The translations under genes and the position numbers were made by a program. The notes beneath the pieces were generated by a model that was not told where the DNA came from, made no database searches, and was given only the letters and a program-made list of their open reading frames with translations. This document shows positions 12,045 through 25,307 of a DNA stretch of 64,000 bases, piece after piece (within the stretch, counting starts at the first letter, position 1; every line of letters starts with the position of its first letter). This DNA comes from Nemertoderma westbladi (Eukaryota > Xenacoelomorpha > Nemertodermatida > Nemertodermatidae), in the NCBI GenBank assembly GCA_032718475.1, contig JAUCBJ010001071.1:1-64000 (forward strand), read 5' to 3'.

Positions 12045-15000
12045 TACTACTACTACTACTACTAGGATCGGCATGCTGCATTGCAGCTGCATTTTTAGGA
12101 ATGCTGTGCCGGCTTGTCAACAAAATTGCACCGCCACAACTCCCTATCACCCATGACATTTGCTAGATCATCCGCATCTTTAAGGCCTGTGTCCTTTAAG
12201 ATGCGTCTCAAGGAAGTCATGGGCTGTCCACCATGCTTATTCACTCCATGAGGCTGCCAAAGTACAAGAAGATTATGCACTGGCTGGTCCTCACGGCGAA
12301 AGCAATGTCCTGCAAAGCGGAGGCGATTTTGTTCTAGTGTCAAGCTTGGGGGAACCAATGAGACACCTCCAATGTTATATAGTGTCTGGTTGGAGATGTG
12401 TGCATTGTACTTGACACAATGAACCCGGCGTAGCATTCTTGTGAATGTGCCATCCAGAGATTTGGTGTCCTCTGCAGTTAGAGCCCAGCATGGACTCCCG
12501 TAGAGGAGTACTGGAACTACTGCTGCTCTAAATAATCGGACCTTAAGTTTCCGATTAATTCTCGGTGACTTTCAAATCCTGGAAAGCCTATTCAAGGCTG
12601 CCCATGCCTTTCCCTTGCGTATTCGAAGGTCCTCACCTGACTTCCGGATCCATGATCCCAGGTAACAGAAGTCGTCCACATGCTCAAGCATACCATCCTT
12701 TGAGCTTATGCTCATCCGATCAGAGACTTGCTGAGGACTTTCAAAGTTAACTGTCATAATTTTGGTCTTTCTGGAGTTAATAAAAAGACCAATACTAGAA
12801 GCAGCATGTTCTAATGAGCTGAGGAGCCGTTGGGCTCCCTCTAATGATTCTGAGAGTACTCCTAAGTCATCAGCAAAGTCTAGATCAGTTAGGTACTTGG
12901 CAGGATTTCCTCGACTTCTGGAGCCAGTAGGTGGAGTTATCATTACCCCATCATCATTATGATGATCTAAGGACATGCGTAGAACATAGTCAACCACAAT
13001 AATGAACAAGAATGGTGCAAGTATGTCTCCTTGGAGGACGCCCCATAACACTTCAAATGGTTCTGTGTCACCGTCAACAGTAGACACAAATGTTGTCGAA
13101 CCATCGTTTACTGATCTGATTGCTGCAATAATTTCATCAGGAATCCCATATAATGAAAGTATGCTGAACATACGTGAGCGAGAGACTGAATCAAAGGCCT
13201 TCAAAAAAGAAGTCAACAAAGATAACAGCCAGATGCCTGTCTTTCTTTTTTGATACTTCTTCAATTATCCTTCTAAGTGCCAAAATGGGCTCCATGGTCC
13301 CACGACCTTTACGGAACCCATTCTGATTTCCACGGAGCAGTCTCTCAATGGGATCCCTGATGCGATTTAATAGAATCCTATTGTATAGCTTTGCAGCAAT
13401 CGAGATCAATGAGATTCCCCGAAAAGAACCATAGAGTGTTAGGTTGCCCTTCTTGGGAACTGGCACCAACTTATTTGTTTTCATTTCTTGTGGGACTCTT
13501 GTTGTTCGGTACATGTCTACTATGATGGGATAGATGAGCTTTAAACACTCAGGTATTTTAAAGACCTCAGGGGGAACACCATCTACTCCACTGGCACGAT
13601 TGGTCTTAATGCTCTTTGCAGCAGCCTTAACTTCTGCAAAGGAGATATCGCCAATGGGAATATCTGGGAGTACAGACTCAGACACTTTTACTTCTATAAA
13701 GTTATAAGGCAATACCCTGTCATTATTGAGGAGCTTTTCAAAGTGGGCTTTCCAACCATTGAGGCGATCGGCTGGTGATTCAGCCTTAACCTTGGTGGTT
13801 GGTTGGCTTTTCCGCCCAGATTTCCATTCGATTTCCATGCCTGGGATGATTGCCTGCTGTCGTCAGCATCATTGATGGCATCAACCTGTTGGTTTATTAG
13901 CTCCTGTAGATTAACAGAGTACTGCCTGTTCAGGGACCTAGATGCAGCCTTAACTGCATTCTTGGCCGCTGTAGTCTGTTTGAGTCGGGACTCTTTCTGC
14001 GCCTTATGAAGGTCATTTCGGCACTTCTGAATTTTGTTGTCAGTCCAGGGGGCTCTTTTCCTGTTTCGAGGGAATACAGGAACTGTTTCTGCAGCTGCTA
14101 ACTTAACTGCTTCTGCAAAGGCAGTATAGCCCTCACAGTGATCTGCCGCCTCAGAGGCAAGAGCCTCATACCTGTTGCTCAGCTGTAGTGTGAAGCTGGA
14201 TCTCACACTTGGCTGTTGCAACAGAGAGGACCAGTCATGCCGCGGCAAGGCAGATTTCGTTGTTCTGCTAGCACGCAGACTAAGTCTTACCTTGGCCACA
14301 ATAAGGCGGTGATCACTGGAGAAGGGTCGAAGTGTAAATGCATTACAGTCTTGTATAGAGCTCCTGTATTTCCTACGAAACAGAATATGGTCTATCTGGG
14401 ACTTGTGACCACTGGGTCCACTATGAGTCCATAGCTTTCCAGTTCGCTTCTTGAACTGGGTTCCAGCCGAAAACAATCCATTTCCAGAGATAAAATCCTG
14501 AAGATGGACAGAATTTCGGTTAACACTATTGCTATAGACCCAGGGCGATGTAGGTGATTGATGCAGACTCGCATTAAAGTCTCCCAGGAATGTTAAGAAT
14601 GCATGCTGATCCACTCCATCAGAGCTGCTTGTAGATTGTGGTAGAAATTTTCCACCTCCTCTACAGGGGCAACACTAGTTGGAGAGTAGCACACAATCAG
14701 AACCACCTTAGGAAACTTCTTAGCCAGTCTTCCAGAATATGATAAGTGGCAACGGATGATGCGGTTAGAGATTTGGTCTATTTTGTCCAATGCTGCATGT
14801 GCAGTTGGATTCATCAATAGACCAATTCCACCATTGCCACTATCATCTGCTGACGCGAGAGCGAGTCGCCAACTGCCCCCCATGTCCTTAATCACAACCT
14901 CATCAGTCTGTCCAGTCTGCATTCGGTGCTCTTGAACACCCACTGCGCTAAGAGAAAGCTTATCTGCCAAGGCAGTCAGCTCACCTTGTCGCATTGGGGA

Positions 15001-15810
15001 CCTGAGTGTTAGGGTGTTTACTGAGGCTAGTCTAGTGACTTGCCTCAGATTCACCAATGGCTTTGTTGGTCGGGGTGGAACATGAGAGTAGCCTCCAACT
15101 CCAGAATCCCTCTCCCCATCACAATCTGGCCTCCCTGGTGACCCAGGGTTTGGGCCAGAAAGGTCATCAGGAAAGGGACTCAAAGAATTGTTGGCTGCTC
15201 TCTCTCCAGTAGGGGGTGAGACAGGCAGCAGGTCAGGAGTTAACTGACGCCTGTGAGGCCGATTGTGTCCGGTAATTCCACTGGCCTCTAGTGGCCGGAC
15301 CTCCGCATTGCTAATGTAATCCATAGTGGGGGTTGGGGGGTGCTTTTTTGCCGAGTCAGCTCTCGGGGCAAATACCACACCCTGGTTTGCCATTCCACAG
15401 GGTGGGTGTCGCAATGGAGTCAGATATGAGGCCCATCACCCATATCTACTCTGGCGCACATGACCCACCATTGGCTGTTGCAGCTCATCTGCTGGGTCAT
15501 GCCCTGTACCCTTGCTGCCAGGTGCAGGTCGCAGTGAAGTGCTCTCAGAGTGGACATGAGAACACTCTACTCCTGACCAGCCATTGGTAGATCACCATCT
15601 GCCTGGTCAGGCCATATACCCCTGCAGCCAAGTATATGGGTCCTTAATCCAGGACCAAGGGCGTCCTTATCCCAGAACGAAGGGGGTCCTAGTTACAGGA
15701 CCAGATTTGCCCTAGTAAGAGGGTCTATGCAGCTACAGGTGGCACCTCCTTTATGCTGCATGGAGGTGGCAAGTTTTCTTGACCAATGACCTAGAATACC
15801 TGACCTGACT
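12045..15810 (-). mobile_element. RTE-type LINE, near full length, nested in an older copy
   Basis: A 3.77-kb non-LTR element on the minus strand with a GC-rich 5' UTR (15810-15415), one endonuclease-reverse transcriptase frame and a short (TAG)n tail at 12066-12045 instead of poly(A). It is bounded by a 6-bp duplication (GAAAGC, plus strand) inside the older copy. Length, single ORF and microsatellite-like tail fit the RTE clade; the clade call is from general knowledge and was not tested phylogenetically. Confidence 0.85.
12095..15414 (-). pseudogene. LINE endonuclease-reverse transcriptase, frameshifted
   Basis: The minus-strand frame starts near ATG 15414 with a Pro-rich N-terminus. It continues into an APE-type endonuclease (VGVQEHR near 14940, LGDFNA near 14580, SDHRLIVAK near 14310), then a reverse transcriptase with motif A VDFF near 13205 and catalytic FADDLG near 12870, and a C-terminal Cys/His-containing region ending at 12095. 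Comparison with the LINE at 46934-49398 places frameshifts near 14600, 13820, 13205 and 12570, so this copy cannot make an intact protein. If intact, the enzyme would nick target DNA and prime reverse transcription of its own RNA. All domains are in family order; only the frame is broken. Confidence 0.85.
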
Positions 15811-17045
15811 GAAAGCAATGTCCTGCAAAGTGGAGGCAATTTTGTTCTAGTGTCAAGCTTGGGGGAACCAATGAGACACCTCCAATGTTATATAGTGTCT
15901 GGTTGGAGATGTGTGCATTGTACTTGACACAATGAACCCGGCGTAGCATTCTTGTGAATGTGCCATCCAGAGATTTGGTGTCCTCAGCAGTTAGAGCCCA
16001 GCATGGACTCCCGTAGAGGAGTACTGGAACTACTGCTGCTCTAAATAATCGGACCTTGAGTTAATAAAAAGACCAACACTAGAAGCAGCATATTCTAATG
16101 AGCTGAGGAGCCGTTGGGCTCCCTCTTATGATTCTGAGAGTACTCCTAAGTCATCAGCAAAGTCTAGATCAGTTAGGTACTTGGCAGGATTTCCTCGACT
16201 TCTGGAGCCAGTAGGTGGAGTTATCATCACCCCATCATCATTATAATGATCTAAGGACATGCGTACAACATAGTCAACCACAATAATGAACAAGAATGGT
16301 GCAAGTGTGTCTCCTTGGAGGACGCCCCATAACACTTCAAATGGTTCTGTGTCACCGTCAACAGTAGACACAAATGTTGTCGAACCATCGTATACTGATC
16401 TGATTGTTGCAATAATTTCATCAGGAATCCCATATAATGAAAGTATGCTGAACATACGTGAGCGAGAGACTGAATCAAAGGCCTTGAAGAAGTCAACAAA
16501 GATAACAGCCAGATGCCTGTCTTTCTTTTTTGATAACTCTTCAATTATCCTTCTAAGTGCCAAAATGGGCTCCATGGTCCCACGACCTTTACGGAACCCA
16601 TTCTGATTTCCACGGAGCAGTCTCTCAATGGGATCCCTGATGCGATTTAATAGAATCCTATTGTATAGCTTTGCAGCAATCGAGATCAATGAGATTCCCC
16701 GAAAAGAACCATAGAGTGTTAGGTTGCCCTTCTTGGGAACTGGCACCAACTTATTTGTTTTCCTTTCTTGTAGGACTCTTGTTGTTCGGTACATGTCTAC
16801 TATGATGGGATAGATGAGCTTTAAACACTCAGGTATTTTAAATACCTCAGGGGGAACACCATCTACTCCACTGGCACGGTTGGTCTTAATGCTCTTTGCA
16901 GCAGCCTTCACTTCTGCAAAGGAGATATCGCCAATGGGAATATCTGGGAGTACAGACTCAGACGCTTTTACTTCTATAAAGTTATCAGGCAATACCCTGT
17001 CATTATTGAGGAGCTTTTCAAAGTGGGCTTTCCAACCATAACCAT
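15811..17045 (-). mobile_element. 5' part of older RTE-type LINE (truncated, internal deletion)
   Basis: Second piece of the older LINE. Read on the minus strand it begins inside the region just before the reverse transcriptase (near 17039; no endonuclease present), runs through RT motifs including FADDLG and stops at the nested insertion point. An internal deletion of roughly 220 bp lies near 16060, where the RT end joins directly to C-terminal codons. A 288-codon open frame survives at 16992-16126. The LINE was already 5'-truncated on insertion, the usual outcome of incomplete target-primed reverse transcription. A few extra bases separate its 5' end from the ATCACCATA duplication. Confidence 0.83.
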
Positions 17046-19139
17046 ATCACCATAACTTTTGTACAGGGAAAAGGTGTACAGATTACAGATATGTTATCAA
17101 ACAATATGGTATATATTTGGATACAAAATTTCCAATTTATACCTGGGTGCTGCCGGTCTACAATAATTATATATGATAACTCCCTCTTGAAATATTTGGT
17201 GGGGAGTTATCTCTGCCTGTTACACCGGTATGCGGTATTAATACCTGGGTGCTGCCGGCTAAGAATAGCATAAACAAAATATGTACAGTAGGCGATGGCA
17301 AGTAATAATGCAATGGATAATTTTATGAACTTATTTGCGCCCATCCCTCTAAGTAGTTTTAGAAGTACCATAGCGATAATTTATGAGTCAATAGATATAC
17401 CTTAATGAACGCCGCTCTTGTTTCTACTACATCCCGGTAAAATAAAACGGCAATTATGCAGCCTACCGTGAAATTCTCATTGGTTATTTAGGTATGGAAC
17501 AGAGATGTGGATTGGATACTAGCAACCACGCCCTGTTCATTCTGGGCAGAAATCTTTTAGGTCAAAAATAATACGCTTTGTTACCATTAGGAATATAAAG
17601 CCTAACTTATAACTTTATAGAAATTTTAAACTGCAAATATTTATATTAGAATACCAATAATTAAAATTGAACCAAAAAACATAAAATTATATTATTTTTG
17701 TAGCCCATACATGTTATATACGTGTTTCACATAAATATATCATGACCCACAAAAATATAAAGTAATGCCAAAATACATACATTGGCACCAAATAATTTAT
17801 TTACATTCTAAACAAAAAACAGAATTTAATTTTACACCTAAGTAATTATATAAGTGCAAAATCAAGGAAAAAATACTAATCACATACTTTCTGCACTTAA
17901 TAATTCACATTTTACACAGAATAAAATATAATTTTATCAGAAATAATGGAAGAGATAATTAATAGTAAGGATAAGATAAATTTACCATGGCAGATATGTA
18001 TAAATAATATCTTAATAATAAAATTTGGATTTGGGAAAAAATGTTAATTTTGGGAATATAAAATTTAATTTGGGAAACTGGTAAAGTAATTTTTGGTAAA
18101 TTTATATATTATTTGGGTTAATCGAAATATTTTGTTGTAAATAAATAATTTGGAAATAAAGTATGTAATTTAAGTGGCAAAAAATGTCTTCAGAGGGCAA
18201 ATTTCATTTTTTGGGTAAGAAATTTATTTAATTTGAGTGTTTAAAATAAATTTGATTAAATTTTAATAATTATGGTGCAAATCAATATTTTTTGTGCAAA
18301 AAGGATGTTGTGTGAAGGGAATTATTTGTGATGTTTACATGAGAGTTATATTTATTGTACAATATGCAAGTATATAATTTATGTTGCACTCGTTCGGCAT
18401 ATCTATGTTTGTATAATACTGGGCAAGTATAACTACTCGACTCCTGTGAGAGCTTCTTCTTTGGCGTCAATCGGTTTCAATTTTGTCTCAAATAAATGTA
18501 TTTTGTACGCTAATATTCTATTATAATTATCTAATCTGCAGGATAGTGGCGCTCGCACATGGACCCCAATTGAAAAAAGTGATCTTCAGCCGACCTTTCC
18601 ATCTATTAATGTTTTAATTTAAATTAAATTAACTTTTAAGGCCACTAAATGGGGACAATTAGACCACTAAACGTATTTCATCCTTTATAAAACGGGCAGG
18701 TATCATCAGGTCTAGTCTACCTTTACTTGTTTAGGCTGAAAGGCTAAGTAGATTTTTATAAACGAAATCCTCAGAAACGGGTTTTAAAAATAACTTTTTT
18801 GAATTTTGTAACTTTTCGAAATGAAAATTATTTAGAGTTTCGGAACCTATACTATATGTATGACTTGATAACGGTAACTTATTGTTAACTAAATTAGAGG
18901 CAACATTAGTAAAATAATTATTAAATTAATTACTAACTATAGTATGATCATGAACCAGGTAACTGTTATCTTGCAGAACAATATTTGATTTAGATTTAAG
19001 ATTTTATAGCCTAGAGGAAACTGGTCCTCATTTGAGGATGCAAGGCAAGGATACGCCCTGACTGCTGGGCTAGTCCATTAAAGTATTCCTGCCTCATTGG
19101 TAGATAACACATTGGGATAACCAAGTTCACCAAACCAAT
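17046..19139. other. AT-rich intergenic
   Basis: No gene seen. A 16-bp motif (ACCTGGGTGCTGCCGG) occurs at about 17148 and 17240, flanking a GATAACTCCC...GGGAGTTATC hairpin near 17176-17213. From 17600 to 18300 the sequence is very AT-rich with recurrent AATTTGGG and AAATTTGG. Short frames there look random. Confidence 0.6.
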
Positions 19140-19596
19140 CGTCATGTGGCAATAAAAAGGCACTATCTCAGTTTTTTTACAAACTGCGGAAATTGAACTT
19201 ATGTAATTGGCCAACAAATTTCTAAGATAGGCCTTTTTAATGAAATCATTAAAAAGGTTCTATCTCAGAAACTGTATAGACATAGCATTTTTCTAACAAT
19301 TCATTAGAAAGGCGCTATCTTAGGTTACCATAAGAAGTTCTAAAATAGAGCCTTTTTAATGAATTCGTTAAAAAGGAGCTATCTTGGAATTCGTCAATAT
19401 TCTAATTTCAATTACAGAATTGAATGAATTGAATTTTCTGTATTTAATTTAAATAAAATGATTTAAATGTGTTTTAATAACAACCCACTATCTAAAATTA
19501 TATCAGCTGATGCGGAATTTTATAGGCTTTCACATGAAATGATTATCTAAATTTTTTCAAAAATTTGAGATAGAGCCTTTTTATTGCCACATGACG
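19140..19596. mobile_element. Composite foldback MITE
   Basis: Terminal inverted repeats of 31 bp (19140-19170 and 19566-19596, one mismatch) start CGTCATGTGGCAATAAAAAG. The interior carries further inverted copies of the same GATAG-GCCTTTTTAATGAATT block at about 19217-19265, 19295-19320 and 19335-19385, so it is a set of nested hairpins. CAAT directly flanks both ends and may be a 4-bp target duplication. There is no coding capacity, so it depends on a transposase supplied elsewhere. Superfamily not assigned. Confidence 0.75.
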
Positions 19597-21922
19597 CAAT
19601 TTCTATTTACCTACAATGTACAATGTCTTTACCATTTAGTTCTTATTTTTTTATTTATTTGTTTATATGCATTTTTTATTTATATTTATATATTTTTATT
19701 TATCATTTTTTTATTTACTTTATAAATATGCTCTTAATTTCCAAATTCAATAAATTAGGAAAAATTTTAAATAATAAATAATAATAATTTAAATTCCATC
19801 ATTTTTATTAGAAATAAATATAATTGCTTGAAATAAATTTATTTGGGATATTTGTCAAGAGCAAACGCATAGTTGCTAGTAAAAAAAAGTTGTGAAAATT
19901 ACTTGATCATTGCTATAGAAACCAACCTTTACTAAAACATACAGAGACATTAGAAGATATTATTTGTTTACTCCACAATTAATATCAGATTAAGTTACAA
20001 TTTGAAAACTTTTAATCTGAAATTATGATTGTTTTCATATATTATTATTATTATTATAAGAGTACTTAATAATCCTCCCTCCTATATCGTACAGTATTAT
20101 ATTATGTTTGTATTCTTTGAATTATTCAGTTTCTCAACTTAAGTGTCTTTATGTATGTGCTACAATCAACCGGAATATAGGCTACAGTAATAGTTTCACT
20201 GCTAATAGTCAATAAGTAATATAAAATCATTCCTAAAGGATCTTCCCAAAACTGCAGAAAAACAAGATTGGAAGCTATTTGGGATAATATTATTACTTAC
20301 AGCACTTCACAAGGGAGGCAGAGCATATTCATTACCAGATTAAATGCATCGATCATGGTTCGATGCATTTGTAATCGAATAACATTTCATATTCGGATTG
20401 CTAATCATGAAAGAGACAGATTCTTTGTTCTTGATATCAATAAATAATGCACTTATTCTAACTGCTCAGATCAGTTGCACTAGTTTCCTATCAGTATTAT
20501 AGAGCAGTGACCTCAACACAAGCACATATATAATGCAGTAATCCCTAATGGATTGGGATTTATTTTTCAATATATAATTAAAAGTTTATAATATGCGTAG
20601 TGGAACTAATGTCATACCTTATACTAAATGGGAGTAAATAAAACCCTTTTCACACTGCACTGTAGAATAGCTGCCAGCTTAAAAATCCAGATTGAAGTTA
20701 CCATTCACACTGCCCTCTTGAACTGGCTTAAACCATTTTGCAGTGAGAATGCGTCCAAGCTCAAGCTCGGGGAAATCACATCGCAATGTAGTTTCGAGTT
20801 CCAATCTTGTGGGAGTGGGATTCAGAAGGAGTGGGAATGCAGTAATAGAACAGTAGAAATATAACATCTTTAAATAAAACTTCTCCATTGAATAATACAT
20901 TTGCAATGTGCAATCTTGAGATCTTGAGTTGTTATGTGTAGAACAAATGTAAGTTAATGAATAACTGAGTAAAGTAATGATGAAATTTTGGAATAATACA
21001 TTTTGACATACTTTGCTTACTAGAACTATCTTGGTTGTTACCATCACGGGAAATACAAAGCCAACTAACTAACTAACAGGTTGGGGCTTTTCCCAGGGAA
21101 TGGACTAGTTGAACTATTTGCTTTGATGCTCAATTGAAGAACTGTCAACCGGTTTGTGAGAGGCCCCTTGTCCCCCGTCCCAGCCTGGGCTTTCATTTTT
21201 CAATAAGTTCATATCAATAGGGTTCTATTTACCTCGCCAACTGGTGTCGACTTTCAACAGCATTAATATTAGAACAGTCACCATAATATGGTGGACTGTA
21301 TGGAAAATTATGTATTATTACTGTATTATTGTTAGCAACTCCTGTCTCTGTTGCCTGTACACACAAGCATATCATCATCATTCTTCAGAACTGTGTCGAC
21401 TCGTTACCTAATCTTATCTGTTTGCCTAAAATATAATTAATGATATATTTTCTTCAAAATCTTAGTTTGGCATCGTATACAGTACTTTAGTAACTCGGGA
21501 AGTTCATTAGGGGTAATGATTATTGGGTAAAAACATAGTTTTTTAAATTGTACTATGATTTATTTCACTGATGCTCCTTTTTCAAACAACAATGCATTTA
21601 CCGGCCTCATTAGTGCAATTATAGTGCACTGGTTGCTTCATTGAAGTTACCCAGCGGTGCGGTTCCCCATCTGACATTATCAATCCTGACTAATTGTCTA
21701 AGATAATACCCTCATGTTGAGATCATTAATTATTTATCCTTTTAAAAATCCCTCATTAAATTGACATCCGACTCATTTCAAGATTCTCACTTATTCACGT
21801 TCTGTTCCAAGAAAATAACAAATATATTATATGATTGCTTTTGGTTGCTACAATTGCTAAGTAATATATGAGAAGTATAGCGTGGAAAATAGTTCATTGT
21901 TTAATGGTTATGAATCACAAAT
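19597..21922. other. AT-rich intergenic
   Basis: Low-complexity T/A tracts (19640-19800, 20040-20055) and scattered short frames (for example minus 21047-20679 and plus 20628-20864) without recognisable motifs. I see no gene, RNA or element end until the LTR at 21923. Confidence 0.6.
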
Positions 21923-22449
21923 TGTTACGGTATATGGCGCTGTATCCATATTATTAGTCATCATGCAGTATGTAATATTAGTCCGTTATGCAGTATGCAA
22001 TTTTAGTCCGTTATACTGTACGTAATATTAGTCCATTGTGCAGCATGATATTTTAGATAAGGCATAATAACGCAGTGGTATTTAGGTAGGGAAATCAAAA
22101 CGCCCATATATTTGAAACCATCCATTTTGTATAGTATGTAGCCCTACCTACGTAATTTTGTATTAGGATATATGTAGATAGTTCCAGGGTAGCGAGTTTA
22201 TTTGGACCCTGGATTTTGTGCTTGCTGATATTAGTTTGATAGGGCTAGCATATAGGGACGCCGTCCTGGCCATTCAGCAGCCAGAGACGTGAACCATTAC
22301 CATATATGGTAATAATTTGAGCAATAGGGCTACAATCCGGCCTCCTTATTGGATTAACTGCTTCCAGGTTGGTCTAATGCTAGCGCGGACTGGAGAGCCA
22401 ATAGGAGAGCGATTGAGTCACCCTATTGCATCATCCCATCCGGATCACC

Positions 22450-22456
22450 TATAAAT
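22450..22456 (+). promoter_or_regulatory. Candidate TATA box in 5' LTR
   Basis: TATAAAT in a GC-richer context, conserved at 39164-39170 and on the minus strand in copy 1 at 6724-6718. Transcription would start about 25-30 bp downstream, near 22480, leaving a very long R-U5. Inferred from position and motif only. Confidence 0.45.
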
Positions 22457-22749
22457 TGGCGGTGTGCCGGTAGAGCCTTACCTGTTATCAATCGATTCAA
22501 CCTTCACTGCTGTTGTACTTGCTGAGCTGTCTCTATTCAATTTTGACGGATTTTAGAGTATTTTTGCAATTTGATTAATTTCTTGAAATGATTTGCTAGT
22601 GCGATTACTCTTGCTTGTGTTTCTCAATTAATTCCTTCGATTACTGCTAATTACAACTGAACTATGATTTCTACTTTTGATTAATGGTTCTATGTGATTC
22701 TTTTCTGCGCAATAATCCTAAGGGATTTCTGAGACTGTCAGACTTTGTG

Positions 22750-22757
22750 ATTTGCAT
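22750..22757 (+). promoter_or_regulatory. Octamer motif in LTR (possible POU-factor site)
   Basis: ATTTGCAT, the reverse complement of the octamer ATGCAAAT, conserved in all three LTR copies. A second identical octamer lies at 23463-23470, also conserved. Binding by host POU proteins is an inference. Confidence 0.35.
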
Positions 22758-24122
22758 GCGCCGCTACGGTAGCTATTAGCGTAATGGAGGGCTAAGGCGC
22801 CAGCGGGCGGTGGGCACATCGGGGGGTTGGGCGACTAAGGGAGAGCGGAGGATTCAAAGCGAGCAACGCTAGCGTGGGGTCACCGTTGCGGTCGGGAAGT
22901 TAACGCTGTGGTACGCAGACCAATCGCCGGTACGGTAATTAGGGGGCTGATGATCCAGGTTTCGTCTCTATTTAGTATTAGGGGGGCGGGAATCAGGTTA
23001 GTTAGGAGTCCTATATGTACCCGGGAGAGGCCTGCACGTATCACAACGTTTCGAACGTTGAGCGTGTAGTACGAATAGTGAGTCGCATAATTGTGGGCTA
23101 TACAGTAGTTAACTGCATAATTGCGAACTGTGATTGCTGACGCTGATTGGTGTGTTACTGAAGTGTGCCTATGATTGTGAATGTTTAGGTAGGCGCTCTT
23201 TTCTCTTTGATTGATTTCTATTTCTTAGTTACAACAATTAGTTACTGATTAGGTCAAAGTAATACGGCAATTTAGGCTATTACTAGCGAAACCTGTTGCG
23301 TGATAAATTAGAATTACGTATTCTGGAACTCTTAGTAATTAGTACGCTGTTAAATATTTGTGACTGTAATTAATTAGTAAAATTAAGAATTAGTACGCAG
23401 CATAGCGGAGAGTAGCTAAAGTAATAATTAAGAGTACTGTAAACTATTCACGCTGAGCGGTTATTTGCATTAGCGGACAATCAGCTAGAACGCACTATTC
23501 GGTACGCACGAAACGCTAGTGATTTGCTGGCCTAAAGCCAGCTGCAGGCAATTTTAGACCCAGAGTGGTACTATCCACGAGAGACAATTACTGTACCATT
23601 TTTGATATTTTAAATATTCTCGCATTCACACATTACGTTAGAGAACCCCCAGTATTCGCGATTAGAAAAGACGTAGGTAATAGCGTGCTTTAAATAGTGA
23701 TAGAATTAGGCGTAAGAATACTCTGAGTGCAAGGCCTCTCGCACTCGTCTTAAGTAAGCTTAGGGAGCCGACTCGGGTTTATTGTTTTGGTTATTCCTGC
23801 GTGGCTCATAGATTCGAACAGTTAGCTCTCTATTGAGCAATCGGTAGAGAAAGGAACAAGCGATTTTGCAGGAGTTGTGTAAAATTAGTAAATATATTAG
23901 CGGACGGCAGATTAGCGCCATCTAACGGTAAGTAGCGGTTTTGTATTTAGCAACCCTTACAATTTAGTAATATCACGCTCCTGAGCCCCTTTACTTAACA
24001 GTAGAGCAGTCTTTGTGTCTTATTGGTTAGACGAGAACTTATTAGGTTGGCAGAAGGATATTAACGGGTATTGGTCTGTTCAACAGTTCTGCTGTTAGTA
24101 TAGAGGTCGCGGTTGTTTATCA

Positions 24123-25307
24123 GTGATACGTGTTATTGGCTGTTGCTTGCAGCGGTCAATAGAGTATTCTTAGGCTGATAGTAGTATCATAGTATTAGGC
24201 AATAAATTGGAGCACGTGATCGTCTGCTGTAGGCTATAGGCTAGCGTACAGTAAGACATTGAGTATATTCTTTTAGGCTGTTAGTTTAGATTACTGTATT
24301 CACTGGCTGCGTACAATAGTACAGTAGTACATTAGGCTGATTGTTGTTACTGCGTACGGTAGAAGGGACATTTGTTTTGCCGTACCACATACAGTATCAT
24401 TAGGCTGTTAGGTTGGTGTACTGTTTTACTTACTGTACTGCATACAGTGGATGTACGGTAGTGCGTTTTTGCTAATTGCGAATACAGCAGTTCCTTAGGC
24501 CTTAGGGCAAACTGTAATTAGTAAGTTTTTTGAAAATTATTAGCTAGGTTTGCGAGAATTCAGTTTCGGTCAAAATTATTTTGTAAAATTCTAGAGTTTT
24601 GTACCGGTATGTTAGGTAACCGCTTAGTTATTTTATACCATCTGGAGATACATGGCAAGACGGGACTTCTGAGTTTGGGGTTCGTGTGGGTCTGCGGGTT
24701 CGGTTTGCAATCAGCGAAGGGCCTGAATCTTTGGACGCGGACGTGGAATCTCACAGCAAACAAGGTTAGTTGTTCTGTTGGCACCATTGTGTTTGTGGAA
24801 GCAGTAAAAAATTATCGGTTGTTTAACTGCGAAGCTGAACTCAATTTATTAGTTAGGATATTTAGGTTTAGCCGGCCATGGTTTTTTGAATCGCTCAAGT
24901 TAGAGAGAGAGTTAGAGAGAGTCGCAACCCGAAGATGTAGCCACGCGCTAGTGGATACATATAATATTTGAAATTAAAATTACGTTGATTAGAGCTATAT
25001 ATATAAAATTAGAAATATTCGGGCGGCAAGTATATTTTGAATATTTTGTATTAGATTCAAGGTTATTTTGTGCTATACCGGTATTTAATGCTATATAGTA
25101 GCTATATAATAATATTTTTGTTTAAATATTGTGCTAGTATTTGCTATAACTATATACCCCATTAAATTCACAATATTGCATTGCGAATTTATTTGACATT
25201 TGGACCAACTGATTATTTGACAAATAATTTGACCGTATTTCGGTTAAATTATATTTATATCTCGAACTTTGCGAGATTTTTGCCGGAAGGCAAACATTAT
25301 TTAGACT
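24123..25307 (+). other. 5' leader, BEL/Pao copy 2
   Basis: About 1.2 kb between the LTR and gag. It consists of degenerate TTAGGCTG...TACTGTA...GCGTAC repeats (units starting near 24169, 24269, 24331 and 24400), followed by a GC-richer part with a 120-codon open frame (24609-24971) whose coding status is doubtful. A possible splice donor AAGGTTAGT lies at 24762-24770. The 23 bp at 24766-24788 are complementary (20 of 23) to 33999-34021, upstream of ORF3. No convincing tRNA primer-binding site was found at 24123. Confidence 0.65.

Larger units (their letters stand above)
21923..24122 (+). repeat. 5' LTR, BEL/Pao copy 2
   Basis: 2200 bp, beginning TGTTACGG and ending TTATCA, nearly identical to 38637-40826. 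It carries a 10-bp insertion after GTAGAGCC near 22480 that is absent from the 3' LTR. It begins with three tandem ~22-bp units (CGTTATGCAGTATGCAAT type). It contains the promoter region and two octamer motifs. Confidence 0.95.

Noticed and set aside
20628-21047. Short frames on both strands in intergenic DNA
   Set aside because: Short, overlapping on opposite strands, with low-complexity composition and no motif.
24609-24971. 120-codon leader ORF, also open at 4586-4224
   Set aside because: The two copies are too similar for conservation to mean anything, and the protein has no recognisable feature; left as a note in the leader.
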